NCBI GenBank assembly: GCA_021648525.1
Contig: JAKISP010000043.1
Span: 1-34,177 of the forward strand
From: Gammaproteobacteria bacterium
GTDB taxonomy: Bacteria; Pseudomonadota; Gammaproteobacteria; SZUA-140
Length of the DNA stretch: 34,177 nucleotides
Direction: 5' to 3'
Shown here: piece by piece, positions 9,376 through 16,982 of the stretch
How positions within the stretch are numbered: position 1 is the stretch's first letter
How the letters are laid out: each line of letters opens with the position of its first letter
Position numbers and translations under genes: made by a program
Notes under the pieces: model-generated
Seen by the model: the letters and a program-made list of their open reading frames with translations, nothing else
What the model was told of the DNA's origin: nothing
Database searches by the model: none

Positions 9376-9456
9376 TTAAACTCCATCAGTCATTGATTTT
9401 TTGCTCATAAGGAAAGCTGGGGGTATATTGAAAGTAACCTGGGGAAATGCAGCCAT
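9376..9456 (-). CDS. Possible 26-codon upstream ORF in the phosphatase leader
   Basis: In the roughly 170-nt leader between the predicted promoter and the phosphatase ATG, an ATG at 9456 opens a frame (MAAFPQVTFNIPPAFL then MSKKSMTDGV). Its TAA lies 5 nt before the phosphatase start. The position would suit translational coupling, and an internal ATG is also available. There is no homology evidence, and a frame this short can arise by chance. Confidence 0.2.
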   Translation of the reverse strand: MAAFPQVTFNIPPAFLMSKKSMTDGV

Positions 9457-9546
9457 ACTGAAAGCACAAAAAATCTTTCCAGATTTATCCAGTTATAATT
9501 CCAATATTCGTAGTTGAATCCGAGATTTGAATTCACCTTATGCGGC

Positions 9547-9600
9547 TACTTTATAAAATGTAGATTACCTAACTATTGCGAAACTATTACCAAATGGTAA
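9547..9600 (-). promoter_or_regulatory. Operator plus promoter of the phosphatase gene
   Basis: On the minus strand TTACCATTTGGTAA (9600-9587) is followed after exactly 31 nt by TATAAAGTA (9555-9547). This reproduces the layout and orientation at 5425-5478. Within the spacer AGGTAATCTACAT aligns with AGATGATCTACCT at the same distance. The predicted transcript has a long leader of about 170 nt. Confidence 0.75.
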
Positions 9601-9648
9601 CTCTGAAGTTGTCTTCTCTAGTGCTACAGCCTGAACGTTAGACTCAAT

Positions 9649-9762
9649 ATGATGGCCTCACACCGAAACAGGGATTACCGTGGTTATATTGATTACCCAC
9701 ATTCTGAAAAAAGATTAATCACTTTCATTCAAGCGCTTTGCTTGACGTCATTTGTGAAGTAA
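9649..9762 (+). other. Short unassigned ORF in the phosphatase-mnmE gap
   Basis: Two adjacent ATGs (9649 and 9652) open a 37-codon frame (MMASHRNRDYRGYIDYPHSE onward). A second open stretch in another frame continues to about 9830, ending EIYET-like and DAEIKII residues. Together they may be a frameshifted small gene, but I recognise no family. The rest of 9457-10005 holds the operator/promoter and two REP-like palindromes, with nothing else seen. Confidence 0.15.
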
Positions 9763-9836
9763 TTTATGAGACCGGTTATGGGGGTAGTGCTGAGTTACGA
9801 TATCGAGACGCGGAGATAAAGATTATTTAAATGTAG

Positions 9837-9872
9837 GTTGGGTTAGAAATGTTGTTTATTTCGTAACCCAAC
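9837..9872. repeat. REP-like palindrome GTTGGGTTA/TAACCCAAC
   Basis: GTTGGGTTA (9837-9845) pairs perfectly with TAACCCAAC (9864-9872) around an 18-nt loop. It belongs to the widespread GGTTGGGTTA type of intergenic palindrome in gammaproteobacteria. It lies 81 nt from a related palindrome. Confidence 0.65.
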
Positions 9873-9952
9873 GGTTGTACTGATAGGCAGTTACACAGAA
9901 TTCAGTACAGTCTCCACTCATTGAAATTTTATTGTGTTGCTGTGCAATGCCT

Positions 9953-9982
9953 GGTGGGTTACGCGAACACCGCTAACCCACC
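9953..9982. repeat. REP-like palindrome GGTGGGTTA/TAACCCACC
   Basis: GGTGGGTTA (9953-9961) pairs with TAACCCACC (9974-9982), and an inner GCG/CGC extends the stem past one bulged base. It sits just after the mnmE stop and could also act as an RNA-stabilising or weak termination hairpin for that leftward operon. Confidence 0.65.
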
Positions 9983-10005
9983 CTGCATTTATTTTGGCCT
10001 TCCTG

Positions 10006-11358
10006 TTATTTCCCGATACAAAAGCTGGAAAAAATTTCACCCAACAGATCATCACTACTAAACTCACCAGTAATCTCACCCAATGCCTGTTGTGCCTGGC
10101 GTAACTCTTCAGCGAGCAGTTCACCTGAGTGATGATGTTCTAACTGTTGTTTGCCCCTTAACAAATTCAGCTCGGCGCGTTGCAATGCGTCTAGGTGTCT
10201 GCGCCGTGCCATAAACACACCTTCGGCCGTGCTGTTATAACCCATCTTCTGTTTGAGGTGTTCACGCAACAGGTCGATCCCTTCAGCGCCTTTTGCCGAC
10301 AGCGCAATCTGGCTGATGCCATCGACAACATCACTACTGGCATGCCGACCACTCAGATCAATTTTGTTATAGAGCACACTGTAGTCGCAACCTCTGGGCA
10401 GTTTATCGATCAACGCTTTGCGTTCAATTTCTGCATCACCGCTATCATCAAGCAACAACAGAACCGCATCGGCCTTTTCGATCTCCTGGTAGGCACGTTC
10501 AATGCCGAGTTTTTCAACCACATCATCACTATCACGCAGTCCGGCGGTATCAATAATATGCAGTGGTAAACCATCAATGGTGATCTGTTCTCGTAACACG
10601 TCACGGGTGGTGCCCGCAATATCGGTCACGATGGCCGCTTCTCGACTAGCAAGCGCATTTAACAGACTCGATTTACCGGCATTGGGTCTGCCAACAATTA
10701 CAGCACTCATGCCATCTCGCAACAATGCACCTTGTTGGGCCGATTGCATAATGTTGTGATGGGTAGCGATGACACTATTTAACATCTCCAGCACTTTGCC
10801 ATCGCTGAGAAAATCGATCTCCTCTTCCGGGAAGTCGAGCGCGGATTCAACATAGACACGCACTTCAATCAATTGTTGTAACAGTCCATTTATCTGCAAT
10901 GAAAACTCACCTTGCAGTGAGCGCAGTGCTGAGCGCACCGCCTGTTGTGAAGTGCAGTCGATCAGGTCGGCAATCGCTTCGGCCTGTGCAAGATCCAGTT
11001 TGTCGTTAAGGTAGGCGCGCTCAGAAAACTCACCGGGCCTTGCCAGGCGTGCACCGAGTTCAATCACTCGTTGCAACAACATATCTAACACCACTGGGCC
11101 ACCATGGCCTTGCAACTCTAAAACATCTTCGCCAGTAAACGAGTGGGGGGCAACAAACAGTAGTGCAATGCCTGCATCGATCACATCACCATTGGCATCA
11201 CTGAAATTTAGATAGTCTGCATGACGTGGGGCAGGGCGCTTCCCCAGCACCTGCTCTGCAATCGCGACGGCCTTGTTACCTGAGACACGCACAATGCCAA
11301 CACCTCCGCGTCCAGGTGCGGTAGCAATAGCCGCGATGGTGTCATCTTCATTTAACAT
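10006..11358 (-). CDS. mnmE: tRNA modification GTPase MnmE
   Basis: 450 residues, full length. With MnmG it installs the 5-carboxymethylaminomethyl group on wobble uridine of certain tRNAs. The N-terminal folate-binding domain starts [22 protein letters not shown]. The G domain has G1 GRPNAGKS (223-230), G2 [10 protein letters not shown]3 DTAGLRD (270-276) and G4 NKID (331-334). The C-terminal FCIGK carries the catalytic cysteine. It is the last gene of the leftward cluster, 79 nt after yidC with a terminator between them, so it probably has its own promoter or depends on readthrough. mnmG is not in the window. Confidence 0.97.
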   Translation of the reverse strand: MLNEDDTIAAIATAPGRGGVGIVRVSGNKAVAIAEQVLGKRPAPRHADYLNFSDANGDVIDAGIALLFVAPHSFTGEDVLELQGHGGPVVLDMLLQRVIELGARLARPGEFSERAYLNDKLDLAQAEAIADLIDCTSQQAVRSALRSLQGEFSLQINGLLQQLIEVRVYVESALDFPEEEIDFLSDGKVLEMLNSVIATHHNIMQSAQQGALLRDGMSAVIVGRPNAGKSSLLNALASREAAIVTDIAGTTRDVLREQITIDGLPLHIIDTAGLRDSDDVVEKLGIERAYQEIEKADAVLLLLDDSGDAEIERKALIDKLPRGCDYSVLYNKIDLSGRHASSDVVDGISQIALSAKGAEGIDLLREHLKQKMGYNSTAEGVFMARRRHLDALQRAELNLLRGKQQLEHHHSGELLAEELRQAQQALGEITGEFSSDDLLGEIFSSFCIGK

Positions 11359-11387
11359 ATGGCTAATTGTACGTTGTTGTTATCAAT

Positions 11388-11418
11388 AAAAAAGGGCTGC
11401 TCTTTCGAACAGCCCTTT
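11388..11418 (-). terminator. Terminator after yidC
   Basis: AAAGGGCTG (11391-11399) pairs with CAGCCCTTT (11410-11418). On the minus strand the stem is followed by a T run (complement of 11385-11393), placing it 20 nt after the yidC stop. Confidence 0.8.
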
Positions 11419-11437
11419 AAGTTTAATCGCCAGTTAA

Positions 11438-13225
11438 TTAATCACTGGCAGCCTCCAGGGCCTTTGGCGGTGGTTTAGGTTTATCTTTCTTTTTGCCTTT
11501 ACCCTTACCTTTTTTATCTTTCTTTTTATCGTCGTCATCGTTATCCAGTCCCATATCAATGCGGCGGGTGATATACCACTGCTGCAAGATCGAGAGGATT
11601 GCGTTGACCACCCAGTAAAGCACCAGCCCTGATGGGAAGAATGCAAAAAAGAGGGTGAAGATAAACGGCAGTGCCGCCATGATCTTCGCCTGCATTGGAT
11701 CGGGTGGCTTCGGATTCAGCTGCTGCTGAATGTACATCGTTAGCCCCATCAACAATGGCAACACATAGAATGGATCTTTGGTTGAGAGATCATCAAGCCA
11801 AAAAATGAAGGTTGCCTGGCGTAGTTCAACACTTTCCAGCAGTACCCAGTAAAGTGCGATAAAGACCGGGATCTGAACCAACATCGGTAGACAACCACCC
11901 ATTGGATTGATTTTTTCTTTTTTATAAAGCTCCATCATCGCCTGACTCATGCGTTGACGGTCATCAATAAAACGCTCACGAATCGCAGTAATCTTTGGTG
12001 TTACCTTGCGCATATTCGCCATTGAGCGGTAACTCTTTTCAGAAAGCTTGTAGAACACAAGCTTGATTACCAGTGTTACACCAATAATCGCCCAGCCCCA
12101 GTTACCGATCCAGTCATAGAAAAACTTCAACAACCAGAAAAGTGGTTCTGCGATCAGCGTCAGGATGCCATAATCAACCGTCAATACAAGTCCGTTCGCT
12201 ATTGGCTCTAAACGTTCCTGTGTTTTAGACCCGACATACAGCCCACTTGAAAATATATTGGTCGTACCCGGTTCAACCTGAACCTCTGGCGAAACAAGCC
12301 CGAGGATATAACGACCATCATCAAGTGCCTTACTATAATAGTCGTTAACTTCATTTTCGTCTGGAATCCATGCGCCGACAAAGTAGTGCTGAATGATCGC
12401 CGCCCAACCACCACTGATTTCACGTGCCAGGTTTTCATCTTCCATGTCACTAAAGTGAATTTTTTCATAACTCTCTTCTTCACTAAAGATCACACCACCA
12501 GTATAGGTGTGAATAAAGAATGAGCTTTCACTATCGGCAGCGGCGGTGCGCTGTAGTTGTCGATACTGAAGACCACGCCACACTTCACCACTATTATTAA
12601 TAACCTCATGTTCAACTTCGATCAGAAAACTATCGCGCTTAAAGGTATAGGTTTTGATAACGGTAATGCCGTCGCTACTGACCCAACGAAGCGGTACTTT
12701 TAACTCATCGCTTGAGCCAGAGAGGGTGTAATCAAGTTGCTCTGCTTCGTAGATGGCGTGATGGTCCGGTGCTGAACTACCAGAGAGAAGACCACTTTGC
12801 GCAATAAAGAGTCTAAAGCCTTTGTCTTCCATTAACGTAAATGGCACATCAGGCTGATTCGCGGTAACCGGGTAGGTGAGTAGGTTTACTTTTCGTAGAT
12901 CGCCACCAACGGTATCAATCTCGATATCGTAGAGATCCGTTGTAACATGAATACGTTTATCCGAATTTAGTACCTGACTCATTGGTGCAATACCTGGCTT
13001 CGCTGCCGGTGCTGATGTCATCGCTGGACGATCCTGGGTCACAGCCGCTGACTGACCCTGTGGAACTTCAAGTTGTACGGCAGCTCCCTGGCCAGGTAGT
13101 GCAGAGATAACAGGCGAGGATAATGGTGTTGCCTTCGGTACGACGTAATCTTCTTGCCATGCCTGCCATATCAGCAGCAAGACAAATGAGAGTACAAAAA
13201 AGAGGATGGTTCTTTGGTTATCCAT
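11438..13225 (-). CDS. yidC: Membrane protein insertase YidC
   Basis: 595 residues. It inserts and folds inner-membrane proteins, alone or with SecYEG. The first membrane helix is at residues 6-22 (TILFFVLSFVLLLIWQAW). A Pro/Ala-rich linker and a large periplasmic beta domain (about 75-340) follow. The conserved insertase core with five helices comes next, including YKKEKINPMGGCLPMLVQIP and a MYIQQQLNPKPPDP segment. The tail is very rich in Lys and Asp (DNDDDDKKKDKK type, about 560-590), longer than usual, and suited to ribosome contact. The start is conventional for the family (MDNQRT). It lies downstream of yidD with an 83-nt gap holding an inverted repeat. Confidence 0.97.
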   Translation of the reverse strand: MDNQRTILFFVLSFVLLLIWQAWQEDYVVPKATPLSSPVISALPGQGAAVQLEVPQGQSAAVTQDRPAMTSAPAAKPGIAPMSQVLNSDKRIHVTTDLYDIEIDTVGGDLRKVNLLTYPVTANQPDVPFTLMEDKGFRLFIAQSGLLSGSSAPDHHAIYEAEQLDYTLSGSSDELKVPLRWVSSDGITVIKTYTFKRDSFLIEVEHEVINNSGEVWRGLQYRQLQRTAAADSESSFFIHTYTGGVIFSEEESYEKIHFSDMEDENLAREISGGWAAIIQHYFVGAWIPDENEVNDYYSKALDDGRYILGLVSPEVQVEPGTTNIFSSGLYVGSKTQERLEPIANGLVLTVDYGILTLIAEPLFWLLKFFYDWIGNWGWAIIGVTLVIKLVFYKLSEKSYRSMANMRKVTPKITAIRERFIDDRQRMSQAMMELYKKEKINPMGGCLPMLVQIPVFIALYWVLLESVELRQATFIFWLDDLSTKDPFYVLPLLMGLTMYIQQQLNPKPPDPMQAKIMAALPFIFTLFFAFFPSGLVLYWVVNAILSILQQWYITRRIDMGLDNDDDDKKKDKKGKGKGKKKDKPKPPPKALEAASD

Positions 13226-13259
13226 GATGATTTGTCATTCTACTGTTGCTGCTCGGTTT

Positions 13260-13313
13260 AATAGTGCTAAGACGCAATGTTTAAATTGAATGCGTTATCT
13301 AGCCAGCACTATT
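13260..13313. repeat. Nested inverted repeat between yidD and yidC
   Basis: AATAGTGCT (13260-13268) pairs perfectly with AGCACTATT (13305-13313), and an inner ACGCA/TGCGT pair lies inside. It overlaps the last codons of yidD and occupies most of the yidD-yidC gap. It may be an mRNA processing or attenuation hairpin, or a small mobile repeat. No target duplication is visible at its edges. Confidence 0.55.
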
Positions 13314-13536
13314 TTAAATTTTTATTTTCTGGCACTAAATCCACACCACCCTCATGCCATGGGTGACAACGACAGATCCGGCATAGCGACATCCACCCCC
13401 CCTTAACTGCACCGAAGCTTGTGATCGCTTCCTGTGCATAACTTGAACAAGTAGGGTAGTAACGACAATTACTTCCGAATAGAGGGCTTATACAGTAACG
13501 ATAAAACCTGATCAGTAATAAGAGTGTCGTTTTCAT
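13309..13536 (-). CDS. yidD: Membrane protein insertion efficiency factor YidD
   Basis: 75 residues, normal size. It assists YidC-dependent insertion. The hallmark pattern is complete: IRFYRYCISPLFGSNCRYYPTCS in overlapping pieces near residues 9-31, then SSYAQEAI and CRICRCHPWHEGGVDLVP. The amphipathic N-terminus associates with the inner membrane. Its ATG overlaps the rnpA stop by 4 nt, so translation is coupled. Confidence 0.96.
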   Translation of the reverse strand: MKTTLLLLIRFYRYCISPLFGSNCRYYPTCSSYAQEAITSFGAVKGGWMSLCRICRCHPWHEGGVDLVPENKNLK

Positions 13537-13874
13537 GTTGCTAGTGTTGTCCAGAGCCTCTCTAATGCGCTGTCCAGGCGTCTGTTATCTTTTTTAGCCA
13601 GTCCAGGACGAGCAATGACCAAAACGTCATAGCCGCCAATCCTGTCTTTTTCTCGTCTAAATCGCTCTCTTACTATCCGTTTAAAACGGTTTCGTTCCAC
13701 CGCTAGTTTTGAGCACTTCTTTGAAACGATTAAGCCAAGTCTCGGGTGACCCAGGTCATTTTCACGAACAAGTATGGTGTGGTCTTTACTTGGAATCTTT
13801 CGTGCTTTCTGAAATACAAACTGAAACTCTTGCGGTTTTGTCAGTCGATATTCTCGGCTATATATTTCTTTCAA
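13533..13874 (-). CDS. rnpA: Ribonuclease P protein component
   Basis: 113 residues. It is the protein subunit that helps the RNase P RNA mature tRNA 5' ends. The family signature appears as RLGLIVSKKCSKLAVERNR followed by FKRIVRERFR (about 45-75), and the N-terminus has the typical LTKPQEFQFVFQ. It is basic throughout. It follows rpmH after 39 nt and overlaps yidD by 4 nt, the standard arrangement. Confidence 0.97.
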   Translation of the reverse strand: MKEIYSREYRLTKPQEFQFVFQKARKIPSKDHTILVRENDLGHPRLGLIVSKKCSKLAVERNRFKRIVRERFRREKDRIGGYDVLVIARPGLAKKDNRRLDSALERLWTTLAT

Positions 13875-13913
13875 CAGGCTAGTAGTCTGTTTTTTATAAA
13901 TTTTTCTTAACTA

Positions 13914-14048
13914 TTAAGCGCTAAGACGTACCCGGCCTTTAGCGCGTCTTCTTCTAATGACCGCGCGCCCACCTGGGGTGCTCATGCGTGCGCGAAAACC
14001 GTGAGTACGTTTGCGTTTAATGTTACTAGGTTGAAATGTGCGTTTCAT
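13914..14048 (-). CDS. rpmH: 50S ribosomal protein L34
   Basis: 44 residues, the normal length for L34. The minus-strand reading begins [20 protein letters not shown] and ends [13 protein letters not shown] with TAA at 13914-13916. The sequence is highly conserved and unmistakable. It is the first gene of the leftward cluster, divergent from dnaA across a 212-nt gap. A sigma-70-like promoter lies about 64 nt upstream of its start. Confidence 0.98.
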   Translation of the reverse strand: MKRTFQPSNIKRKRTHGFRARMSTPGGRAVIRRRRAKGRVRLSA

Positions 14049-14119
14049 GCTGGTATGTCGTCCGTTAAAATCGATTAAAACCAAAAATCTGCCTGGTCAG
14101 GCGTAAAACAAAGCAGGGC

Positions 14120-14149
14120 AGGATACCTATTTATCCCCCCTGATGTCAA
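14120..14149 (-). promoter_or_regulatory. Sigma-70-type promoter of the rpmH-rnpA-yidD operon
   Basis: On the minus strand a perfect TTGACA (complement of 14144-14149) is followed after 18 nt by TATCCT (complement of 14120-14125). The predicted start of transcription is near 14112, giving a leader of about 64 nt. Confidence 0.5.
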
Positions 14150-14260
14150 TATTGTTACTACGATTACTGCCTTTAATGTTGTTGCTGGCCTCATCTCTGG
14201 AACAGGTATAGAATCTCACCTCTCAAATATTGACTGACCTGAAATCATCTGGAGAAACCA

Positions 14261-15634
14261 GTGGCGTTATCGCTTTGGAAAAAGTGCCTTGATCACCTTG
14301 AAAGCGAACTTTCTGCGCAGCAATTCAATACGTGGATAAGACCACTGCATGTGGCTGAAACTGCTGATTCTTTAAGAATTTTAGCACCAAACCGTTTTGT
14401 CCTTGATTGGGTTAAAGAGCGTTTTCTCGAAAAAATCATAACAATCTTAAACAAATTCAATGACTCTGCTGAGCCACTCAGTATCATTCTAGAAATTGGC
14501 ACTAAAAAAATTGGCGCTGGACCAAAGACAGCACCTAAAACCGTGACTGAGCCGTCAAAGAAAAATGAACCCGCTTCATTTGCACCAAAAGCAGCTGGGA
14601 TTGAAATCAATCATGTTTCAAGTCTACAACCGGGTTTTACTTTTGAATCATTTGTAGAGGGTAAATCAAACCAGTTAGCTCGTGCTGCCGCTGCACAGGT
14701 TGCCGAAAATCCAGGTAACGCCTATAACCCTTTGTTTATTTATGGTGATTCAGGCCTTGGTAAAACGCATCTAATGCATGCCGTTGGCAATTCAATGATT
14801 GCAAAAAACCCTAAAGCACGTGTCGTTTACATTCATTCTGAGCGTTTCGTGGGTGATATGGTACGAGGCCTGCAACACAATGCGATCAATGATTTCAAAC
14901 GTTACTATCGTTCTGTTGATGCGTTACTAATTGATGATATTCAGTTTTTTGCTAAAAAAGAGCGTTCTCAGGAAGAGTTTTTTCACACCTTTAATGCATT
15001 ATTAGAAGGCCAGAAACAGGTGATCATGACCTGTGATCGTTACCCCAAAGAGGTCGGTGGTCTGGAAGAGCGCCTTAAATCTCGTTTTGGCTGGGGATTA
15101 ACTGCATTGATCGAACCACCTGAGCTTGAAACCAGTGTTGCGATCCTGATCAGCAAGGCGGCTCAATCACGCGTAAACCTCAGTCAGGAAGTTGCCTTCT
15201 TTATTGCTAAACGAATTCGTTCTAATGTTCGTGAGCTTGAAGGTGCTATGCGCCGTGTGATCGCAACATCACGTTTTACTGGCCAGGCTATTACGGTCGA
15301 TTTTACCAAGGAAGCGCTCAAAGACCTGCTTGCACTGCAGGACAAGCTAGTCACCATCGAAAATATTCAAAAAACGGTGGCTGACTATTATAAAATTAGA
15401 GTAGCAGACCTTTTATCAAAACGACGCTCTCGTTCTGTTGCTCGTCCTCGTCAGATGGCAATGGCACTGTCGAAGGAACTAACAAGCCATAGCCTGCCTG
15501 AAATTGGCGATGCATTTGGTGGCCGTGACCACACCACTGTGTTGCATGGTTGCCGTAAAGTAAAAGAATTAAAAGAAAGTGATTTACGTATTCATGAAGA
15601 CTATGCCAATCTGTTGAGAACGCTATCAACATGA
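14261..15634 (+). CDS. dnaA: Chromosomal replication initiator DnaA
   Basis: 457 residues. It binds DnaA boxes at oriC and opens the duplex. Domain I (1-85) begins [25 protein letters not shown] in overlapping form. A short linker follows. The AAA+ domain has Walker A GDSGLGKT (162-169) and Walker [10 protein letters not shown]. Domain IV carries the DNA-binding signature [15 protein letters not shown] near residue 420. The start is GTG at 14261 with GGAG seven nt upstream, and the encoded ALSLWKKC matches the family start. The upstream gap to rpmH has no convincing DnaA box, while the downstream gap does. Confidence 0.98.
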   Translation: MALSLWKKCLDHLESELSAQQFNTWIRPLHVAETADSLRILAPNRFVLDWVKERFLEKIITILNKFNDSAEPLSIILEIGTKKIGAGPKTAPKTVTEPSKKNEPASFAPKAAGIEINHVSSLQPGFTFESFVEGKSNQLARAAAAQVAENPGNAYNPLFIYGDSGLGKTHLMHAVGNSMIAKNPKARVVYIHSERFVGDMVRGLQHNAINDFKRYYRSVDALLIDDIQFFAKKERSQEEFFHTFNALLEGQKQVIMTCDRYPKEVGGLEERLKSRFGWGLTALIEPPELETSVAILISKAAQSRVNLSQEVAFFIAKRIRSNVRELEGAMRRVIATSRFTGQAITVDFTKEALKDLLALQDKLVTIENIQKTVADYYKIRVADLLSKRRSRSVARPRQMAMALSKELTSHSLPEIGDAFGGRDHTTVLHGCRKVKELKESDLRIHEDYANLLRTLST

Positions 15635-15645
15635 TGTATATATCT

Positions 15646-15654
15646 TGTGTATAA
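15646..15654 (-). promoter_or_regulatory. DnaA box, perfect
   Basis: TGTGTATAA is the reverse complement of TTATACACA and matches the TTATNCACA consensus fully. Confidence 0.75.
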
Positions 15655-15663
15655 CTATTTACC

Positions 15664-15672
15664 TGTTGATAA
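15664..15672 (-). promoter_or_regulatory. DnaA box, one mismatch
   Basis: TGTTGATAA is the reverse complement of TTATCAACA, one base from the consensus, ten bases after the previous box and in the same orientation. Confidence 0.55.
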
Positions 15673-15680
15673 CTCGATAT

Positions 15681-15689
15681 TTATCCACA
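15681..15689 (+). promoter_or_regulatory. DnaA box, perfect
   Basis: TTATCCACA, the strongest DnaA box sequence, in the opposite orientation to the two preceding boxes. Confidence 0.8.
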
Positions 15690-15840
15690 GTTCATTCAGT
15701 TATTATTAACCTGATTTACGCGTAGATACACACAACTTAGTAACAAGATAAGATATTGAATTATAACAATTTTTACCTAATTTAAGTGAAATTACTGGCT
15801 CCTTAATAGTAACAATAACAAAAGTACATAATATTTAATT

Positions 15841-16950
15841 ATGAAATTTACTATCCAACGCGAATCGTTAATCAGGCCTCTCCAGATGGTAAGTGGTGTT
15901 GTTGAACGACGGCAGACATTACCTATCCTCTCAAATATTCTGGTCAAGATTGCAAACAGTTGTCTGTACATGACTGCAACTGATCTGGAAGTTGAGATGT
16001 CAATCCAGATTAACTTAATTGACCAGACTAAAGGGGAAGCAGGCGAGATCACAATACCTGCTCGAAAATTCATGGATATCTGTAAAGCACTGCCAGATGG
16101 TGTTGACATCAATGTTGCCATCGATGGAGACCGTGCGATTGTTAAAGCAGGTAAAAGTCGTTTTGTCTTATCAACATTACCGTCGGATGATTTTCCTGGT
16201 ATCGATGCAAACAAAGATCTTTTAGAATTTTCAATTCCACAGATTGAGCTTAAACGAGCAATTGAACAGACCCAGTTTGCAATGGCACATCAGGATGTTC
16301 GTTATTATCTAAATGGCATGTTATTAGAGATTAGCTCAAATGGATTAAGATTTGTTGCTACTGATGGCCATCGTTTAGCACTGTGTGACCAGGCGTTCGA
16401 ATCATCTCAAAATGAAAGTCAGCAGGTTATTGTGCCTAGAAAAGGTGTTATGGAGATTGCTCGTTTACTTGAAGATACTGATTCAATAGCAAAAATTCAG
16501 ATGGGATCGAACTATATCCGGGTTACTACCGATGGTGTCAGTTTTACTTCCAAACTGATTGATGGTCGTTTTCCAGATTATCAAAACGTATTACCAGATG
16601 GTGGCGATAAGATCGTTGTCTGTGATAAGAGTGAATTAAAACAGGCACTTAGTCGGGCTTCGATTCTCTCTAACGAGAAATACAGAGGCGTAAGACTTCA
16701 ATTTAGCAATGGATTACTACGCATATTTGCTCACAACCCAGAACAGGAAGAAGCGGAAGAGGAACTTGTTGTTGATTACAATGGCCCTAATCTTGAAATT
16801 GGATTTAACGTGACTTATCTGATGGATGCTGTTTCTGCCTGTACTACAGACAATGTTTCACTTTCACTTTCTGATGCTAATAGCTGTTGTATGATTCAAC
16901 CGCAAAGTGATAGTGGCTGTAAATATGTTGTTATGCCTATGAGGCTGTAA
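15841..16950 (+). CDS. dnaN: DNA polymerase III beta subunit (sliding clamp)
   Basis: 369 residues, close to the usual 366. It forms the ring that tethers polymerase to DNA. It starts MKFTIQRESLIRPLQMVSGV, continues with ERRQTLPILSNILVK and FVLSTLPSDDFPG, and ends in the conserved YVVMPMRL, where the last residues border the peptide-binding cleft. Three clamp repeats are expected across the length. It lies 32 nt before recF in the standard operon order. Confidence 0.98.
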   Translation: MKFTIQRESLIRPLQMVSGVVERRQTLPILSNILVKIANSCLYMTATDLEVEMSIQINLIDQTKGEAGEITIPARKFMDICKALPDGVDINVAIDGDRAIVKAGKSRFVLSTLPSDDFPGIDANKDLLEFSIPQIELKRAIEQTQFAMAHQDVRYYLNGMLLEISSNGLRFVATDGHRLALCDQAFESSQNESQQVIVPRKGVMEIARLLEDTDSIAKIQMGSNYIRVTTDGVSFTSKLIDGRFPDYQNVLPDGGDKIVVCDKSELKQALSRASILSNEKYRGVRLQFSNGLLRIFAHNPEQEEAEEELVVDYNGPNLEIGFNVTYLMDAVSACTTDNVSLSLSDANSCCMIQPQSDSGCKYVVMPMRL

Positions 16951-16982
16951 TCGGCCACTTTTTTAAAAGGCGTTAGTTTGTT

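Larger units (their letters stand above)
15635..15840 (+). other. Candidate origin of replication (oriC) between dnaA and dnaN
   Basis: This 206-bp gap holds a cluster of DnaA boxes in its first 55 bases: TGTGTATAA, TGTTGATAA and TTATCCACA, plus a poor match AGATACACA at 15724-15732. A very AT-rich stretch (about 15735-15840) follows and could be the unwinding element. Coding strands diverge just left of dnaA, as expected for leading-strand genes leaving an origin. The dnaN leader and promoter must also lie here. Confidence 0.6.

Noticed and set aside
14049-14260. oriC in the rpmH-dnaA gap
   Set aside because: No TTATNCACA match was found there (closest is TTATCCCCC with two mismatches), unlike the dnaA-dnaN gap.
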